Assembly (NCBI RefSeq): GCF_003293675.1 | Contig: NZ_CP029984.1 | Coordinates: 620,043 to 684,042, forward strand | Length of the DNA stretch: 64,000 nt | Reading direction: 5' to 3' | Source of the DNA: Gardnerella leopoldii | GTDB lineage: Bacteria; Actinomycetota; Actinomycetes; Actinomycetales; Bifidobacteriaceae | Shown here: positions 54,984-64,000 of the stretch, piece by piece | Layout: each line of letters opens with the position of its first letter | Position numbering within the stretch: the stretch's first letter is position 1 | Made by a program: the position numbers and the translations under genes | Notes under the pieces: model-generated | Told to the model about the DNA's origin: nothing | Seen by the model: only the letters and a program-made list of their open reading frames with translations | The model's database searches: none

Positions 54984-55589
54984 TTATCCCCACGTTTCCT
55001 GAACAAGACTCCATGAGTTTGAAGATGTATGAGAAGTAGGTTTTGAATAAGATTTGCGAGTAGACTTACTACTTTTTTCTTCAACTTGCGTAGCATCAAC
55101 AGAATTTTCAGAAGATAAGTCCTCTTCAACTCTAGAAACAATGCGGCCAACAGCAATAGCAAATACTGCTAAACCAGAAGCAAGCATACTACGCATATTA
55201 TCTTGATTCTCATCGCACTCTTGAACAGATTGACCATCACAAATAATAGTCATATTTCTCAAACGCTCTTCTGAGTATCGATTAAGAAAAATAATAGCCG
55301 TAGTAACATTAACTAAATTAACGCCAGCATCAAGCAGCCTTTTAGCTACAGCCATAATCGCAATATCCTTAAAAGAATACAAACGACGAGAACCAGAACC
55401 ACTAGATGCATGAATTGAAGGCTCTATAATGCTTTTACGAGCCCAATAATCGAGTTGCCGGTAAGTAATACCGGCAACCTTCATAGCGACACTACCACGG
55501 TATCCTGAAGCGTGATCAGCAGACAGAGAAAAATTAAAAAGCTCCCCCTGTACTGCGTTAATCACATTATCGGACTGTGACTGCGTCAT
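54984..55589 (-). CDS. ftsR: FtsR-like MerR-family regulator
   Basis: A 201-residue regulator. The MerR HTH is at about 40-100 (ITYRQLDYWARKSIIEPS, RLYSFKDIAIMAVAKRLLDAG), followed by a coiled coil. The first 30 and last 40 residues are variable, the tail Ser/Lys-rich. In actinobacteria this gene sits next to garA and controls ftsZ expression. I start at ATG 55589 (MTQSQSDN); TTG 55619 is possible. It overlaps garA by 23 bases. Confidence 0.85.
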   Translation of the reverse strand: MTQSQSDNVINAVQGELFNFSLSADHASGYRGSVAMKVAGITYRQLDYWARKSIIEPSIHASSGSGSRRLYSFKDIAIMAVAKRLLDAGVNLVNVTTAIIFLNRYSEERLRNMTIICDGQSVQECDENQDNMRSMLASGLAVFAIAVGRIVSRVEEDLSSENSVDATQVEEKSSKSTRKSYSKPTSHTSSNSWSLVQETWG

Positions 55590-56007
55590 GTGCGAAAAAT
55601 ACCAGTCTGAATTTGCCAATCATAATTTCATCGCCATTATGCAGCACTGATTCATCAACACGTTCACGATTTACATACGTACCATTTAGACTTCCAGAAT
55701 CTGAAATGCTAAACACGCCATTATGGCGCTTAAACACTGCATGAGCACGCGAAACAGTAGAATCATCTAACAAAATATCAGCATGCGAATCGCGCCCAAC
55801 TGTTACTAAGTCTTCATCGAGAAGATAGCGAGAACCAGACACTGCTCCCCTAGTTGAAATCAACAACGCAGTACCAGGACGTAGTTTCGCTATAGTATCA
55901 AAATCATCCTGCTGCATAGGACGATCTGAAGTTGTATTCATTGGAATATGAATAGCTGGCATACCAATAATAGTGGTTTCGCCAGCTGTAGGAATCGGTT
56001 CAGTCAT
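55567..56007 (-). CDS. garA: GarA/OdhI-type FHA-domain protein
   Basis: A 146-residue protein. Residues about 55-135 are an FHA phosphothreonine-binding domain (VTVGRDSHADILLDDSTVSRAHA, then GSLNGTYVNRE). The N-terminus has a TT pair in GETTIIG (10-12) like the regulatory phospho-threonines of GarA. The unphosphorylated form inhibits 2-oxoglutarate-consuming enzymes in mycobacteria; Bifidobacteriaceae lack a full TCA cycle, so the target here is unclear. Confidence 0.85.
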   Translation of the reverse strand: MTEPIPTAGETTIIGMPAIHIPMNTTSDRPMQQDDFDTIAKLRPGTALLISTRGAVSGSRYLLDEDLVTVGRDSHADILLDDSTVSRAHAVFKRHNGVFSISDSGSLNGTYVNRERVDESVLHNGDEIMIGKFRLVFFAHDAVTVR

Positions 56008-56025
56008 ACTTGCTATTCTACCTTG

Positions 56026-56862
56026 TTACTCGACTGGTTTTGCATATTCGTACTGTTTTGGTTCGCGTGTCGAAGTAATTTCTACCTCATCAGGCACTGA
56101 AACCATTACAGAAGAACCAAATTTAATTTTTAAACGCGACCCAACACCGCCTGCAATATTAACAGCATTTTGCAAATTCTGAGGGTCACCAATTGCTTTC
56201 ACAATATAAGGAGGATCAATCATAATATTGTCACATATAAGACCATGCTTAGTTTGTGAAATATAGCTTGAAGTAACTATTCTCACATCGTTAATAGACA
56301 TAACTTCTACGCCAGCATTTCGCAATTCCTCTATTAGCTGAAACATCGTAGCAGCATCAATATTCTCTTTTTCACCTGCAGTAATGTGAACTACAATACC
56401 TTTACCTACTGCCGGCAGACGTCCAGAAATAAGACCATTTGCTTGAGCATTCTGCTGAGCAATACGACGAGCTTCATCTTGTTTATCTACTGCTTCGCGC
56501 AACGAATTAAGCTGACCTGTTAATTCACTTTTTCGGCTTTCCAAACTCTGAATTTGAGAATGAGTTTCTGTAATAAGACGTGTCAACTCCTCTTCGCTCA
56601 TTGTTTCATACAAAAGTGAGTTACTACGATTAACTTGAATCATGTACGCAAAACCTAATAAAGCGCAGAGCAACATCATTAAAAAGCCCGTAAATATACG
56701 CGCCCGCGTCACATGACCACTTAGTGAAGATTTTACTTTACGATGAACTGCTGGGAAAGATCCAGTTTGAGTTTCATCACTTTCACGATCATGCGCTTTT
56801 TGACGACGCATTTTATGAAGAATATCATCACCTTGTGGAGAATGAGAAAACATTGAAACCAT
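56026..56862 (-). CDS. DUF881 membrane protein (second copy)
   Basis: A 278-residue protein with an N-terminal membrane helix (about 55-75), a coiled coil (about 80-130) and the DUF881 domain (about 145-265). AGGAG 7 bases before the ATG at 56862. DUF881 proteins flank sbp in most actinobacteria and are linked to cell-division and envelope genes; their function is unknown. Confidence 0.88.
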   Translation of the reverse strand: MVSMFSHSPQGDDILHKMRRQKAHDRESDETQTGSFPAVHRKVKSSLSGHVTRARIFTGFLMMLLCALLGFAYMIQVNRSNSLLYETMSEEELTRLITETHSQIQSLESRKSELTGQLNSLREAVDKQDEARRIAQQNAQANGLISGRLPAVGKGIVVHITAGEKENIDAATMFQLIEELRNAGVEVMSINDVRIVTSSYISQTKHGLICDNIMIDPPYIVKAIGDPQNLQNAVNIAGGVGSRLKIKFGSSVMVSVPDEVEITSTREPKQYEYAKPVE

Positions 56863-56865
56863 ATG

Positions 56866-57198
56866 CTAACTCCTGAAGATGAAACGACGAATTGCAGAAA
56901 CGTTAGAGAAAATACGAATTCCTAAAACAACGATAACTGCAGTTTGTAATTGTGCACCTACACCAAGCTGATTTCCAAGTAAAACAAGCAACGTAGCTGC
57001 TATAACGTTTGAGAAGAATGAAATAACAAAAACTTTATCCGAAAAGTTTCTCTCAAAATATGCACGTGCGGCACCAAGCAACGCATCTAGTGCTGCAACG
57101 ACCATAATAGGTAAATAAGGCTGAATGACAATAGGAATATCTGGATGAACAACAACTCCAATTAATACTCCCAAAATTAATCCAAAAATCGCTGCCAT
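56866..57198 (-). CDS. sbp: Sbp-like small basic protein (DUF1290)
   Basis: A 110-residue protein with three hydrophobic segments and the conserved AALDALLGAARAYFE centre. It lies between two DUF881 genes, 2-3 bases from each, so all are one operon. Confidence 0.92.
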   Translation of the reverse strand: MAAIFGLILGVLIGVVVHPDIPIVIQPYLPIMVVAALDALLGAARAYFERNFSDKVFVISFFSNVIAATLLVLLGNQLGVGAQLQTAVIVVLGIRIFSNVSAIRRFIFRS

Positions 57199-57200
57199 GC

Positions 57201-58250
57201 TTATCTCCTAATTCTCTCGTTGGCAAAACTGATATCGCCTGTGTTTGCTGCGCTGAGTCGTATAACTCTCGAAGGTGAAACCTGTGGATTAATGCCTGCA
57301 TTAGCTAAAGATGCGTACCATTTCATGCGTTTCATATCATTACACTGTTTAATTAAATCATCAGAATCGCCAATAACTTCAATAACATATGGACTTTGAG
57401 TTTGATTAACTCCAATAAGAATAGTTTGACCAGCAACACGAATAGAAGTTTGTGCTCCAAGTCTATGCCCATTAACAGAAATAGCTTCAGCGCCTGCTTT
57501 CCACAATAATGATACAAATTGTTGAATATCGCGATCTGTAACTAATCGCATTCTTGCGCCATTACTCTCGCGAGGCAAAGAACCGCTATTCACATCGCTC
57601 GAAGCAGAAATAGGATTAGCAATAGTTACAGTAATCCCAGAACCTTCTACAGCATGAGTGCCATTAACCATATCATCTGATTTACTAACTTCATCCTCTT
57701 CAGGCGTAGTAATTTTTTGCGACTCATGATCTACGTTATTTCTCAATAACGTTACTTCTTCTACAAGCTTATCGAAACGAGACGTATAACCTGACAACTC
57801 ATTAGCTAATGAAGAACGTATTGCTTTTCTAGGATCAGTGTGTAACTTACGAACAAACTGACTCCCAACAGTACCGATAGAAACACACAATAAAAATACT
57901 ATAGCTCTAGTGAACCACAGATTAAACGGTTTAACAGGTTGTTTACTTAATCTTGCATCCATAAACATTGGATCAACCGGACGATTAGTTAAATCATCAA
58001 TAAGACGCAAAGCATAATCGTCAATATAACGTCTACGATCATGATTGTGAGCAAAACCACTGGGAGACATTACAACATGATGCGTTGAAATACCAGTAAA
58101 TGAGTGCGAGAATAATGCTCTACGTCTAGTTAACAACATTCCATCAGGAGCAGCAAAAGACATTGGCATAGTGCTTTTATGAGACGTATGTTTTACATCT
58201 AAATCTTTGATACTATCTTTTAAACTAACAAATTCATCTTGCTTAGTCAT
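57201..58250 (-). CDS. DUF881 membrane protein (first copy)
   Basis: A 349-residue protein with a cytoplasmic N-terminus of about 120 residues, one membrane helix (about 127-148), a coiled coil, and a DUF881 domain (about 200-330). The N-terminal region is longer than in the second copy and includes a basic segment. I start at ATG 58250; GTG 58262 is possible. Confidence 0.87.
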   Translation of the reverse strand: MTKQDEFVSLKDSIKDLDVKHTSHKSTMPMSFAAPDGMLLTRRRALFSHSFTGISTHHVVMSPSGFAHNHDRRRYIDDYALRLIDDLTNRPVDPMFMDARLSKQPVKPFNLWFTRAIVFLLCVSIGTVGSQFVRKLHTDPRKAIRSSLANELSGYTSRFDKLVEEVTLLRNNVDHESQKITTPEEDEVSKSDDMVNGTHAVEGSGITVTIANPISASSDVNSGSLPRESNGARMRLVTDRDIQQFVSLLWKAGAEAISVNGHRLGAQTSIRVAGQTILIGVNQTQSPYVIEVIGDSDDLIKQCNDMKRMKWYASLANAGINPQVSPSRVIRLSAANTGDISFANERIRR

Positions 58251-58269
58251 ATGTGCGTACACGCCTTAT

Positions 58270-58875
58270 TTAGTTTTTTCTTGACTTAGCAAGTAACAAA
58301 TAAGCTTGCATATAGTAAAGCAAGCCAGCATACCAATATAGAGCAATACCCCACACTCCACATGCAAGTGCAGCAGCATAAAGCAGGAACATAGACTCAG
58401 TAGCTACAGCATAAACAATCATTAAAGAAACGATTGAAAGCATAAGAAGCGCTGTACCAGCTTTACCTACGAAGTTAACAGGCAAAGGACCATAATCTCT
58501 TTGCGCAAGTACTATTACAAGTACAGCCATAATAGCATCACGCAATACTACTAATAAAAGTGCCCACCAAGGGATAATCATTGCAACAGCTAAAGCTAAC
58601 GTACTGCAAAAAATCAATAGACGATCAGCTATAGGATCAAGGATTTGACCCAACTTACTAACTTGATTCAAAGTACGAGCAATATAACCATCAAGACAAT
58701 CAGAAAACGCAGATATTGCTAAAACAATAAGAGCAAAAGTCATCTGATGCTGTGTAATAAGCCAAGCAATATAAGGAATTGAACATATGCGCAAAAAACT
58801 GATTAGATTAGGTATTGTCAAAACTCGATTCATTGCTTCAGGACTATATTCCTGATTAATAACGAACTTAGTCAT
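58270..58875 (-). CDS. pgsA: CDP-alcohol phosphatidyltransferase (PgsA-like)
   Basis: A 201-residue membrane enzyme with about six helices and the full catalytic motif: SDCLDGYIAR, then GQILDPIAD (D-x2-DG-x2-AR-x8-G-x3-D-x3-D). It makes phosphatidylglycerophosphate or a related phospholipid. The start is ATG 58875 with AGGAAG 6 bases upstream. It begins the conserved DUF881-sbp block. Confidence 0.92.
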   Translation of the reverse strand: MTKFVINQEYSPEAMNRVLTIPNLISFLRICSIPYIAWLITQHQMTFALIVLAISAFSDCLDGYIARTLNQVSKLGQILDPIADRLLIFCSTLALAVAMIIPWWALLLVVLRDAIMAVLVIVLAQRDYGPLPVNFVGKAGTALLMLSIVSLMIVYAVATESMFLLYAAALACGVWGIALYWYAGLLYYMQAYLLLAKSRKN

Positions 58876-58956
58876 AATATCTTCCTCATACGAAATCACT
58901 CAATTAATCAGCATATATTCGCATCAAAAAAACTCGCTTGTTGTGCAATACTTAAC

Positions 58957-58987
58957 ATGTTGGGGACATATTTCATGTCCCCAACAT
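58957..58987 (-). terminator. Hairpin after rpe
   Basis: ATGTTGGGGACAT and ATGTCCCCAACAT form a perfect 13-bp stem with loop ATTTC, 12 bases after the rpe stop. The T-run is weak. Confidence 0.7.
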
Positions 58988-58998
58988 ACATCTAATAT

Positions 58999-59664
58999 TT
59001 ATTCGCGCCAAGCAGCCTTTGCAGTATTACGAATAGCTTCAATCGCTTCTCTAGGACTTTCTGCTCCATAAACTGCAGAACCTGCAACAAGCACATCAGC
59101 ACCAGCTTCAGCAACTATTGCTGCAGTCGAAGGGCTAACTCCTCCATCAACCTGAATATGAGTATTAAGACCACGACGAGTAATTTCGTCGCGTAAACGG
59201 CGAACCTTATTCATTTGATTAGCTAAGAACTTCTGTCCACCGAAACCAGGCTCAACAGTCATAATAAGAACCATATCGAATTCATCAAGAATATCGAAAA
59301 TAGGTTCAACTGGTTCCGCAGGGCGCACAGCAAAGCAAGCTTTACAACCCATATCGCGAAGCTGACGAGCTAATCTCACTGGAGCATGAGTAGCACCCAT
59401 ATGGAAACTCACAGAAGCAGCTCCAAGCTTAGCGTATTCTGGAGCCCAACGATCTGGATCCTCAATCATCAAATGTACGTCAACTGGAAGTTTAGTAACC
59501 TCACAAATTCGCTTAACAATTGGTTCACCTAAAGTCAAGTTAGGTACAAAGTGATGATCCATTACATCGACATGAACAAGATCCGCATTAGATATTGCAT
59601 CAAGGTCACGCTCAAGATTGCAAAAATCTGCGGAAAGAATGCTAGGTGCTATTTGTATATTCAT
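58999..59664 (-). CDS. rpe: Ribulose-phosphate 3-epimerase
   Basis: A 221-residue TIM-barrel epimerase of the pentose-phosphate/bifid shunt. IAPSILSADFCNLE, DVHLMIEDPD, VEPGFGGQKF and VDGGVSPST are the family marks, with the metal-binding His/Asp residues in place. Lies in its own transcript between hairpins. Confidence 0.97.
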   Translation of the reverse strand: MNIQIAPSILSADFCNLERDLDAISNADLVHVDVMDHHFVPNLTLGEPIVKRICEVTKLPVDVHLMIEDPDRWAPEYAKLGAASVSFHMGATHAPVRLARQLRDMGCKACFAVRPAEPVEPIFDILDEFDMVLIMTVEPGFGGQKFLANQMNKVRRLRDEITRRGLNTHIQVDGGVSPSTAAIVAEAGADVLVAGSAVYGAESPREAIEAIRNTAKAAWRE

Positions 59665-59743
59665 GTGTACTATTCTAGAAAATGCAAGCGACTAGTTTTA
59701 TAAAAACAAAATTTTTAAAATTGCTTTTTCAAATACTTGAATC

Positions 59744-60661
59744 TTATTTACTAGAAGTATTCTGAGACTCACGTTCTCTTTCGTCTGAAGTTATATCTAT
59801 AAGTCGTTCAACAAGAGAATCACGAGTACTAGCACTCTTTTGCAGCAAAGCAAAAACAATAGTTGCACAAATAAATACGATAATAGAAACCCAAACATTA
59901 ATGCGAACACCTAAGAAAACATGTGAAAAATCAATTCGCAATGCCTCAATCCATACTCGTCCGATTGTGTACCACATAACATAAAGTGCGAATACGGAAC
60001 CGGCTTTTAACTTCTTAGCTATAACTTTGCCAAAATAAATAAGCAATGCAGCACCGATGAAATTCCAAATCATCTCGTACAAAAATGTTGGATGAAATAA
60101 TGTGCCTTCTGGGCACGTTAACCCATCATAACATCTTTCACTATGACCTATTGCTTGTGTGGTATCATAATTTAACTTCAAACCCCATGGCAAGTTAGTA
60201 GGAGCTCCGTAAAGTTCTTGATTAAACCAATTCCCCAATCTTCCTATACCTTGAGCAATAAGCACTGCAGGAGCTGCACAATCAGCTAGTAATCCAATAG
60301 GATATTTACGATACTTGCATAACACACAAGCAGCCAATGCGCCTAAGAATATGCCGCCCCAAATTCCTAGACCACCATTCCAAATTCTAAAAATTTCTAA
60401 AAAATCACCATTAGAGCCAAAAAACTTTTCTGGAGTTGTAATAACGTGATACAAACGCGCGCCAATTATTCCAGCAGGAAGACTGACTAAAACAAGATCA
60501 AGTATCTGGTTAAAATCTCCTCCAAGACGCTTCCATCGACGCGTAGTAATCCACATTGCAACCAAAATACCGGCAAGAATACTAAGAGCGTAAAACTTTA
60601 TGTTTACAAAGCCAAGAGAAAATTGCGAAATACTTGGCGACGGGATAAAACAGACTGTCAT
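59744..60661 (-). CDS. lgt: Prolipoprotein diacylglyceryl transferase Lgt
   Basis: A 305-residue membrane enzyme with seven spans that puts diacylglycerol on the lipobox Cys. Marks: the GGLGIWGGI segment and the Lgt signature GRLGNWFNQELYG. A hydrophilic Ser/Glu-rich tail follows. No start conflict. Confidence 0.96.
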   Translation of the reverse strand: MTVCFIPSPSISQFSLGFVNIKFYALSILAGILVAMWITTRRWKRLGGDFNQILDLVLVSLPAGIIGARLYHVITTPEKFFGSNGDFLEIFRIWNGGLGIWGGIFLGALAACVLCKYRKYPIGLLADCAAPAVLIAQGIGRLGNWFNQELYGAPTNLPWGLKLNYDTTQAIGHSERCYDGLTCPEGTLFHPTFLYEMIWNFIGAALLIYFGKVIAKKLKAGSVFALYVMWYTIGRVWIEALRIDFSHVFLGVRINVWVSIIVFICATIVFALLQKSASTRDSLVERLIDITSDERERESQNTSSK

Positions 60662-60703
60662 GGCGTCGATATTAGTCTAAGCCCACGATTGCGACAGATA
60701 AAT

Positions 60704-61735
60704 TCAGAAATGAGCAAGTTGCAAAAGCACAAGCAGCACAGGACCGCACAGCAAAATAGAATCTACTCGGTCAAGAACACCACCATGACCTTTTAGCAAA
60801 TGCCCCATGTCTTTAATACCAATATCTCTTTTAAGCATAGAAGCACACAAGTCACCGAATGTGCCAATGATTCCAGAAGAAATACCCATGACTAATGGCA
60901 TCCACCAGAAATTGAACCAAGAGGAACCATAAAAACCTGCAATAATTGCATATGCTCCTATAATTGCAAAAAGCATTGAGCCTATTAAGCCTTCTACAGA
61001 CTTCTTAGGAGAGATTCGCGGAGAAAGCTTATGTTTGCCCAACCATGCACCAGCAAATAATCCGCCAGTGTCACTTAATGCAGGTAAAAATACCAAAAGC
61101 ATAGCGTGAGCAACTGCGTATTTTGTATTTGTAAGAGCTAATACAATGCAAGAAGCTAAAAGTGGAATGTACAACACCACGAATAGCGAAACAGACGTAT
61201 TCGTAAATAAAGTATGTTCGTATGATGAGCGGTTAGAACCATCGAGCTTTTTTTCTACAGCTTGCATCGTTCTATCTGAAATAGTACTGCTAAGAGTCGC
61301 ACAAATTACTGTAAGAAGCAAAGATGCAGTAATTCCACTAGCCATAGCAACAGCATGCCATTTTGCATAGTATGTTGAAAAAATAGTTACAAGCGAACAT
61401 ATTGATAACGTTACGAAAGGAATACGCAAACCGAGAGTTGCAAAATCAACATGTAATTCCCACAATGCCAGAACCATAAAAATGGCCATAAGCACTATAA
61501 AGACATCAATGCTAATAATTAAGCAAGAAACAATTGCTACAACTAGTATTGCGGCAGTAGCAATTGCTTGAGGCATATTCCTGCCCGTGCGACGATTAAT
61601 ATCACTTAAAGTTTCATGGGTGCCATGTGTAGCAGTATCTGCTTTGTCAGAAGACAATCCTACTTCTAATGCAGCTTTTTCAGCATTTGCTTTACTGACT
61701 TCATTGGCAAAATTATGCTGTTTTATTTGACTCAT
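60704..61735 (-). CDS. cdsA: Phosphatidate cytidylyltransferase
   Basis: A 343-residue membrane enzyme. The CdsA signature is readable near the C-terminal third (SDTGGLFAGAWLGKHKLSP, ISPKKSVEGLIG). The N-terminal 55 residues are a charged extension. It makes CDP-diacylglycerol, the substrate of the pgsA product nearby. Confidence 0.95.
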   Translation of the reverse strand: MSQIKQHNFANEVSKANAEKAALEVGLSSDKADTATHGTHETLSDINRRTGRNMPQAIATAAILVVAIVSCLIISIDVFIVLMAIFMVLALWELHVDFATLGLRIPFVTLSICSLVTIFSTYYAKWHAVAMASGITASLLLTVICATLSSTISDRTMQAVEKKLDGSNRSSYEHTLFTNTSVSLFVVLYIPLLASCIVLALTNTKYAVAHAMLLVFLPALSDTGGLFAGAWLGKHKLSPRISPKKSVEGLIGSMLFAIIGAYAIIAGFYGSSWFNFWWMPLVMGISSGIIGTFGDLCASMLKRDIGIKDMGHLLKGHGGVLDRVDSILLCGPVLLVLLQLAHF

Positions 61736-61768
61736 ACGGCACCCATTCAGTTTGAAACTACAAAAATC

Positions 61769-62323
61769 TCAGACTTCCATAATTTCTTTTTGCTTACCTT
61801 CAAGCAAAACGTCTAAAGAATCAGTAACTTGCTTAGTTACTTTATCAAGCTCTTTTTGTAAACGATCGCCTTCATCTTCGCCAAGTTCACCATCTTTAAC
61901 AGACTTGTCAATAGATTCCTTAGCTTTGCGACGAATATTGCGAACTGCAACTTTGCCTTCTTCTGCTTTATTCTTAGCAAGCTTGACGTATTCCTTGCGA
62001 CGCTCTTCCGTGAGCTCTGGCATAGTAACACGAATAACATTGCCATCACGATTAGGGCTTACACCTAAATCAGAATCGCGAATAGCCTTTTCAACAGCAT
62101 TCGCTTGAGAAGCGTCAAAAGGCGTAACTGAAAGAGTTCTAGGCTCTGGAACACCAATAGATGCAACAGCTTTAATTGGAGTTGGAGCACCATAATAATC
62201 AACCATAATTCCGTTTAGCAAAGCAGGATTAGCACGACCGGTGCGAATACCCATAAAATTCTCTTTAGTAGCTTCAACAGACTTATTCATCTGTTCACGG
62301 GCTTGATCAATTATTGCTGACAT
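61769..62323 (-). CDS. frr: Ribosome recycling factor
   Basis: A 184-residue protein. RTGRANPALLNGIMVDYYG and the C-terminal helical bundle identify RRF. I start at ATG 62323 (MSAIIDQAREQM, AAGGAG upstream); the longer frame has no ribosome site. Confidence 0.97.
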   Translation of the reverse strand: MSAIIDQAREQMNKSVEATKENFMGIRTGRANPALLNGIMVDYYGAPTPIKAVASIGVPEPRTLSVTPFDASQANAVEKAIRDSDLGVSPNRDGNVIRVTMPELTEERRKEYVKLAKNKAEEGKVAVRNIRRKAKESIDKSVKDGELGEDEGDRLQKELDKVTKQVTDSLDVLLEGKQKEIMEV

Positions 62324-62342
62324 GTGTTCTCCTTTATAATAT

Positions 62343-63092
62343 TTAAGCAAATGTTGGCTCTGCATTAGACACTAATGTGCCAATAGATTCTCCAACAAGA
62401 GCACTAGTTACGTTACCTTCGCCCTCAAGACCAAACACACGAATTTTTTGATTATTATCGCGAGCCATAGAAAGCGCAGACGCATCCATAACAGCTAAAC
62501 CATCAACGATAGCGCGATTGTAGTTTAATGTTAGGAACTTACGAGCAGTAGAATCTTTACGAGGATCAGCACTATATACGCCATCCACACCATTCTTGCC
62601 CATAAGAACTTCATCGCAATGAATTTCCAATGAACGTTGAATAGAAACAGTATCAGTAGAAAAATATGGCATTCCGGCACCAGCACCAAAAATAACCACA
62701 CGACCCTTTTCAAGGTGACGAATTGCTTTCAACGGAATATAAGGTTCTGCAACCTGACCCATTGTAATAGCAGTTTGTACGCGAGTTGCTTGCCCCGCTT
62801 GCTCAAGAAAATCCTGAAGAGCCAAGCAGTTCATTACAGTGCCCAACATACCCATATAATCGCCACGGCTACGATCAATACCTGCTTGCTGCAGTTCTGC
62901 TCCCCTAAAGAAGTTACCGCCGCCGACAACAATAGCAACCTGAACGCCTTGATTCACTGCAGCTACTATTTCGCCAGCAATCCTACGAATAACATTAGTA
63001 TCAATACCAACAGCGCCACCACCGAATGCTTCTCCAGAAAGCTTTAATAAAACCCTACGGGACTTTCCTTCATCCGTTTGTGCAATAGCCAT
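62343..63092 (-). CDS. pyrH: UMP kinase
   Basis: A 249-residue amino-acid-kinase-fold UMP kinase. [10 protein letters not shown] (phosphate loop), [10 protein letters not shown] and ADPRKDSTA mark the family. I start at ATG 63092 with GGAGG 7 bases upstream. frr starts 19 bases after its stop. Confidence 0.97.
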   Translation of the reverse strand: MAIAQTDEGKSRRVLLKLSGEAFGGGAVGIDTNVIRRIAGEIVAAVNQGVQVAIVVGGGNFFRGAELQQAGIDRSRGDYMGMLGTVMNCLALQDFLEQAGQATRVQTAITMGQVAEPYIPLKAIRHLEKGRVVIFGAGAGMPYFSTDTVSIQRSLEIHCDEVLMGKNGVDGVYSADPRKDSTARKFLTLNYNRAIVDGLAVMDASALSMARDNNQKIRVFGLEGEGNVTSALVGESIGTLVSNAEPTFA

Positions 63093-63191
63093 ACAGATTC
63101 CTCCAGTCATAACGGCGAATGAGGTATATCTTTGTCAGTTTATCTATCAATAACGACACTCAAAACGCACGTTAAGCTGGAAAATGAATAT

Positions 63192-63227
63192 AAAAAATGG
63201 GTTGCGCACAACTTGTGCACGCAACCC
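63192..63227 (-). terminator. Terminator of tsf
   Basis: Arms starting at GGGTTGCG (63199) and ending CGCAACCC (63227) pair, with a T-run on the minus strand (A6 at 63192-63197). Confidence 0.88.
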
Positions 63228-63267
63228 TATATACAAGAACAAAAATAAATTCTTATATAATTAGTGC

Positions 63268-64000
63268 TTATTCAGCAGCACCTTTGCCAACCTCAACGCG
63301 AGCAAAGGCAAGAGCGGTGCCGCCAACTTCCTTGAACAAGTCACCAACGCTCTTGGATGGATCCTTAACGTATGCCTGCTCGAGAAGTACAGTTTCCTTG
63401 AAGAAAGCGTTCATACGTCCTTCAACAATCTTTGGAACAATCTTCTCTGGCTTGCCTTCAGCCAAGGACTTCTCGGTTGCAACGCGACGCTCAGATTCCA
63501 AAACTTCTTCTGGAACATCTTCGCGGCGAAGCCACTGCGCACCCATAGCGGAAATCTGCAAAGCAGCTTCGTGAGCAACCTTTGCACCAGCCTCGTCAGT
63601 AGCAATCATGGAAACGATGCTTGGAGGCAATTCCACAGACTTCTTGTGAGCATAAATCTCAACGTGTGGACCGCTTACCTTAGCAACCTGACCAACCTTG
63701 ACGTGCTCGCTAAACAAAGCTGCTGCTTCTTCAACAGATTCCTTAACAGTTGCGCCATCAGCTGGTGCTGCAAGTACTTCTTCAGCAGTAGAAGCATTAG
63801 CTTCAACAGCATGGTCAAGAACAGTGTTTGAGAATTCCACAAACTTTGGTGTCTTTGCCACAAAGTCAGTTTCAGAATTCAACTCAACTGCGTAACCAGT
63901 TTCGCCTTCAGCAGACTTAACAACCTTAGAAGCGATGGTACCTTCCTGAGCCTTACGACCTTCACGCTTACCAGCTGCCTGAATACCCTTAGCGCGGATG
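63268..64000 (-). CDS. tsf: Elongation factor Ts (5' end outside window)
   Basis: The C-terminal 244 residues of EF-Ts, the guanine-exchange factor of EF-Tu; the N-terminal UBA domain lies beyond the window. ELNSETDFVAK is the family signature, reading on into KREGRKAQEG at the edge. The frame stays open to base 64000. Confidence 0.96.
   Translation of the reverse strand, partial: IRAKGIQAAGKREGRKAQEGTIASKVVKSAEGETGYAVELNSETDFVAKTPKFVEFSNTVLDHAVEANASTAEEVLAAPADGATVKESVEEAAALFSEHVKVGQVAKVSGPHVEIYAHKKSVELPPSIVSMIATDEAGAKVAHEAALQISAMGAQWLRREDVPEEVLESERRVATEKSLAEGKPEKIVPKIVEGRMNAFFKETVLLEQAYVKDPSKSVGDLFKEVGGTALAFARVEVGKGAAE

Noticed and set aside
54596..55162. 188-residue version of the small membrane protein
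   Set aside because: The first 61 residues lie in another frame inside ftsR; the ribosome site supports the 127-residue start.

Overview
The window looks like a low-GC member of the Bifidobacteriaceae, most likely Gardnerella. The evidence is an actinobacterial gene set (RbpA, HelY, GarA/FtsR/DUF881/Sbp, DUF349 protein, clpC), a bifidobacterial-type UTP-glucose-1-phosphate uridylyltransferase, a long LigA, and AT-rich codon use. The species call is inference from gene content; no database search was possible. LAYOUT. (1) 1-930: the 3' end of clpC and its terminator. (2) About 943-21700: an accessory defence island made of intact systems set among debris. Remnants include the C-terminal end of a large DNA methyltransferase, a Firmicute-style RlmD tail, a winged-helix tail, a broken doc toxin beside intact phd, back-to-back IS3-type ends, a second Res tail and a decayed serine recombinase. 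Intact systems are a Gabija-like OLD nuclease plus UvrD-like helicase pair (1739-5469), a TipAS-type MerR regulator, a DUF2075 helicase on the minus strand, a four-gene operon (HTH regulator, type III Mod, type III Res, OLD-family TOPRIM nuclease; 9894-15863), and a second, divergent OLD nuclease plus mini-helicase pair (16924-19729). (3) 21377-22550: two small unrecognised ORFs, a solitary type I-E-like CRISPR repeat, and three structured elements with the same fold architecture but different sequence. (4) 22813-23306: a tRNA cluster, Gly(GCC)-Cys(GCA)-Val(GAC)-Val(CAC), with its promoter and terminator. (5) 23484-30303: short repeats, then a promoter and TPP riboswitch in front of an M20 amidohydrolase, an NCS1 permease, an allantoinase-family amidohydrolase, and thiS-thiF-thiG. 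A second tRNA-Gly follows at 30359. (6) 30600-54339, core genes mostly on +: TPR protein, ligA, mrp, hisS, aspS, a gluABCD-type amino-acid ABC transporter, UTP-glucose-1-phosphate uridylyltransferase, a WYL regulator, helY, rbpA and a HAD phosphatase; a DUF349 protein is on -. (7) 54596-64000, all on -: a membrane protein, ftsR, garA, DUF881, sbp, DUF881, pgsA, rpe, lgt, cdsA, frr, pyrH and partial tsf. The pgsA-DUF881-sbp-DUF881-garA-ftsR order is the conserved actinobacterial block. HOW THE GENES WORK TOGETHER. The island carries three OLD/TOPRIM nucleases in 17 kb, each in its own operon: two with a UvrD-like helicase and one with a type III restriction-modification set. The most novel metabolic signal is the riboswitch operon. 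Genes resembling allantoin uptake and breakdown sit under TPP control directly with the thiazole genes, and no thiH or thiO is visible. One explanation (speculative) is that breakdown of an allantoin-like compound supplies dehydroglycine to ThiG. The other is salvage of degraded thiamine by a YlmB-like deformylase.
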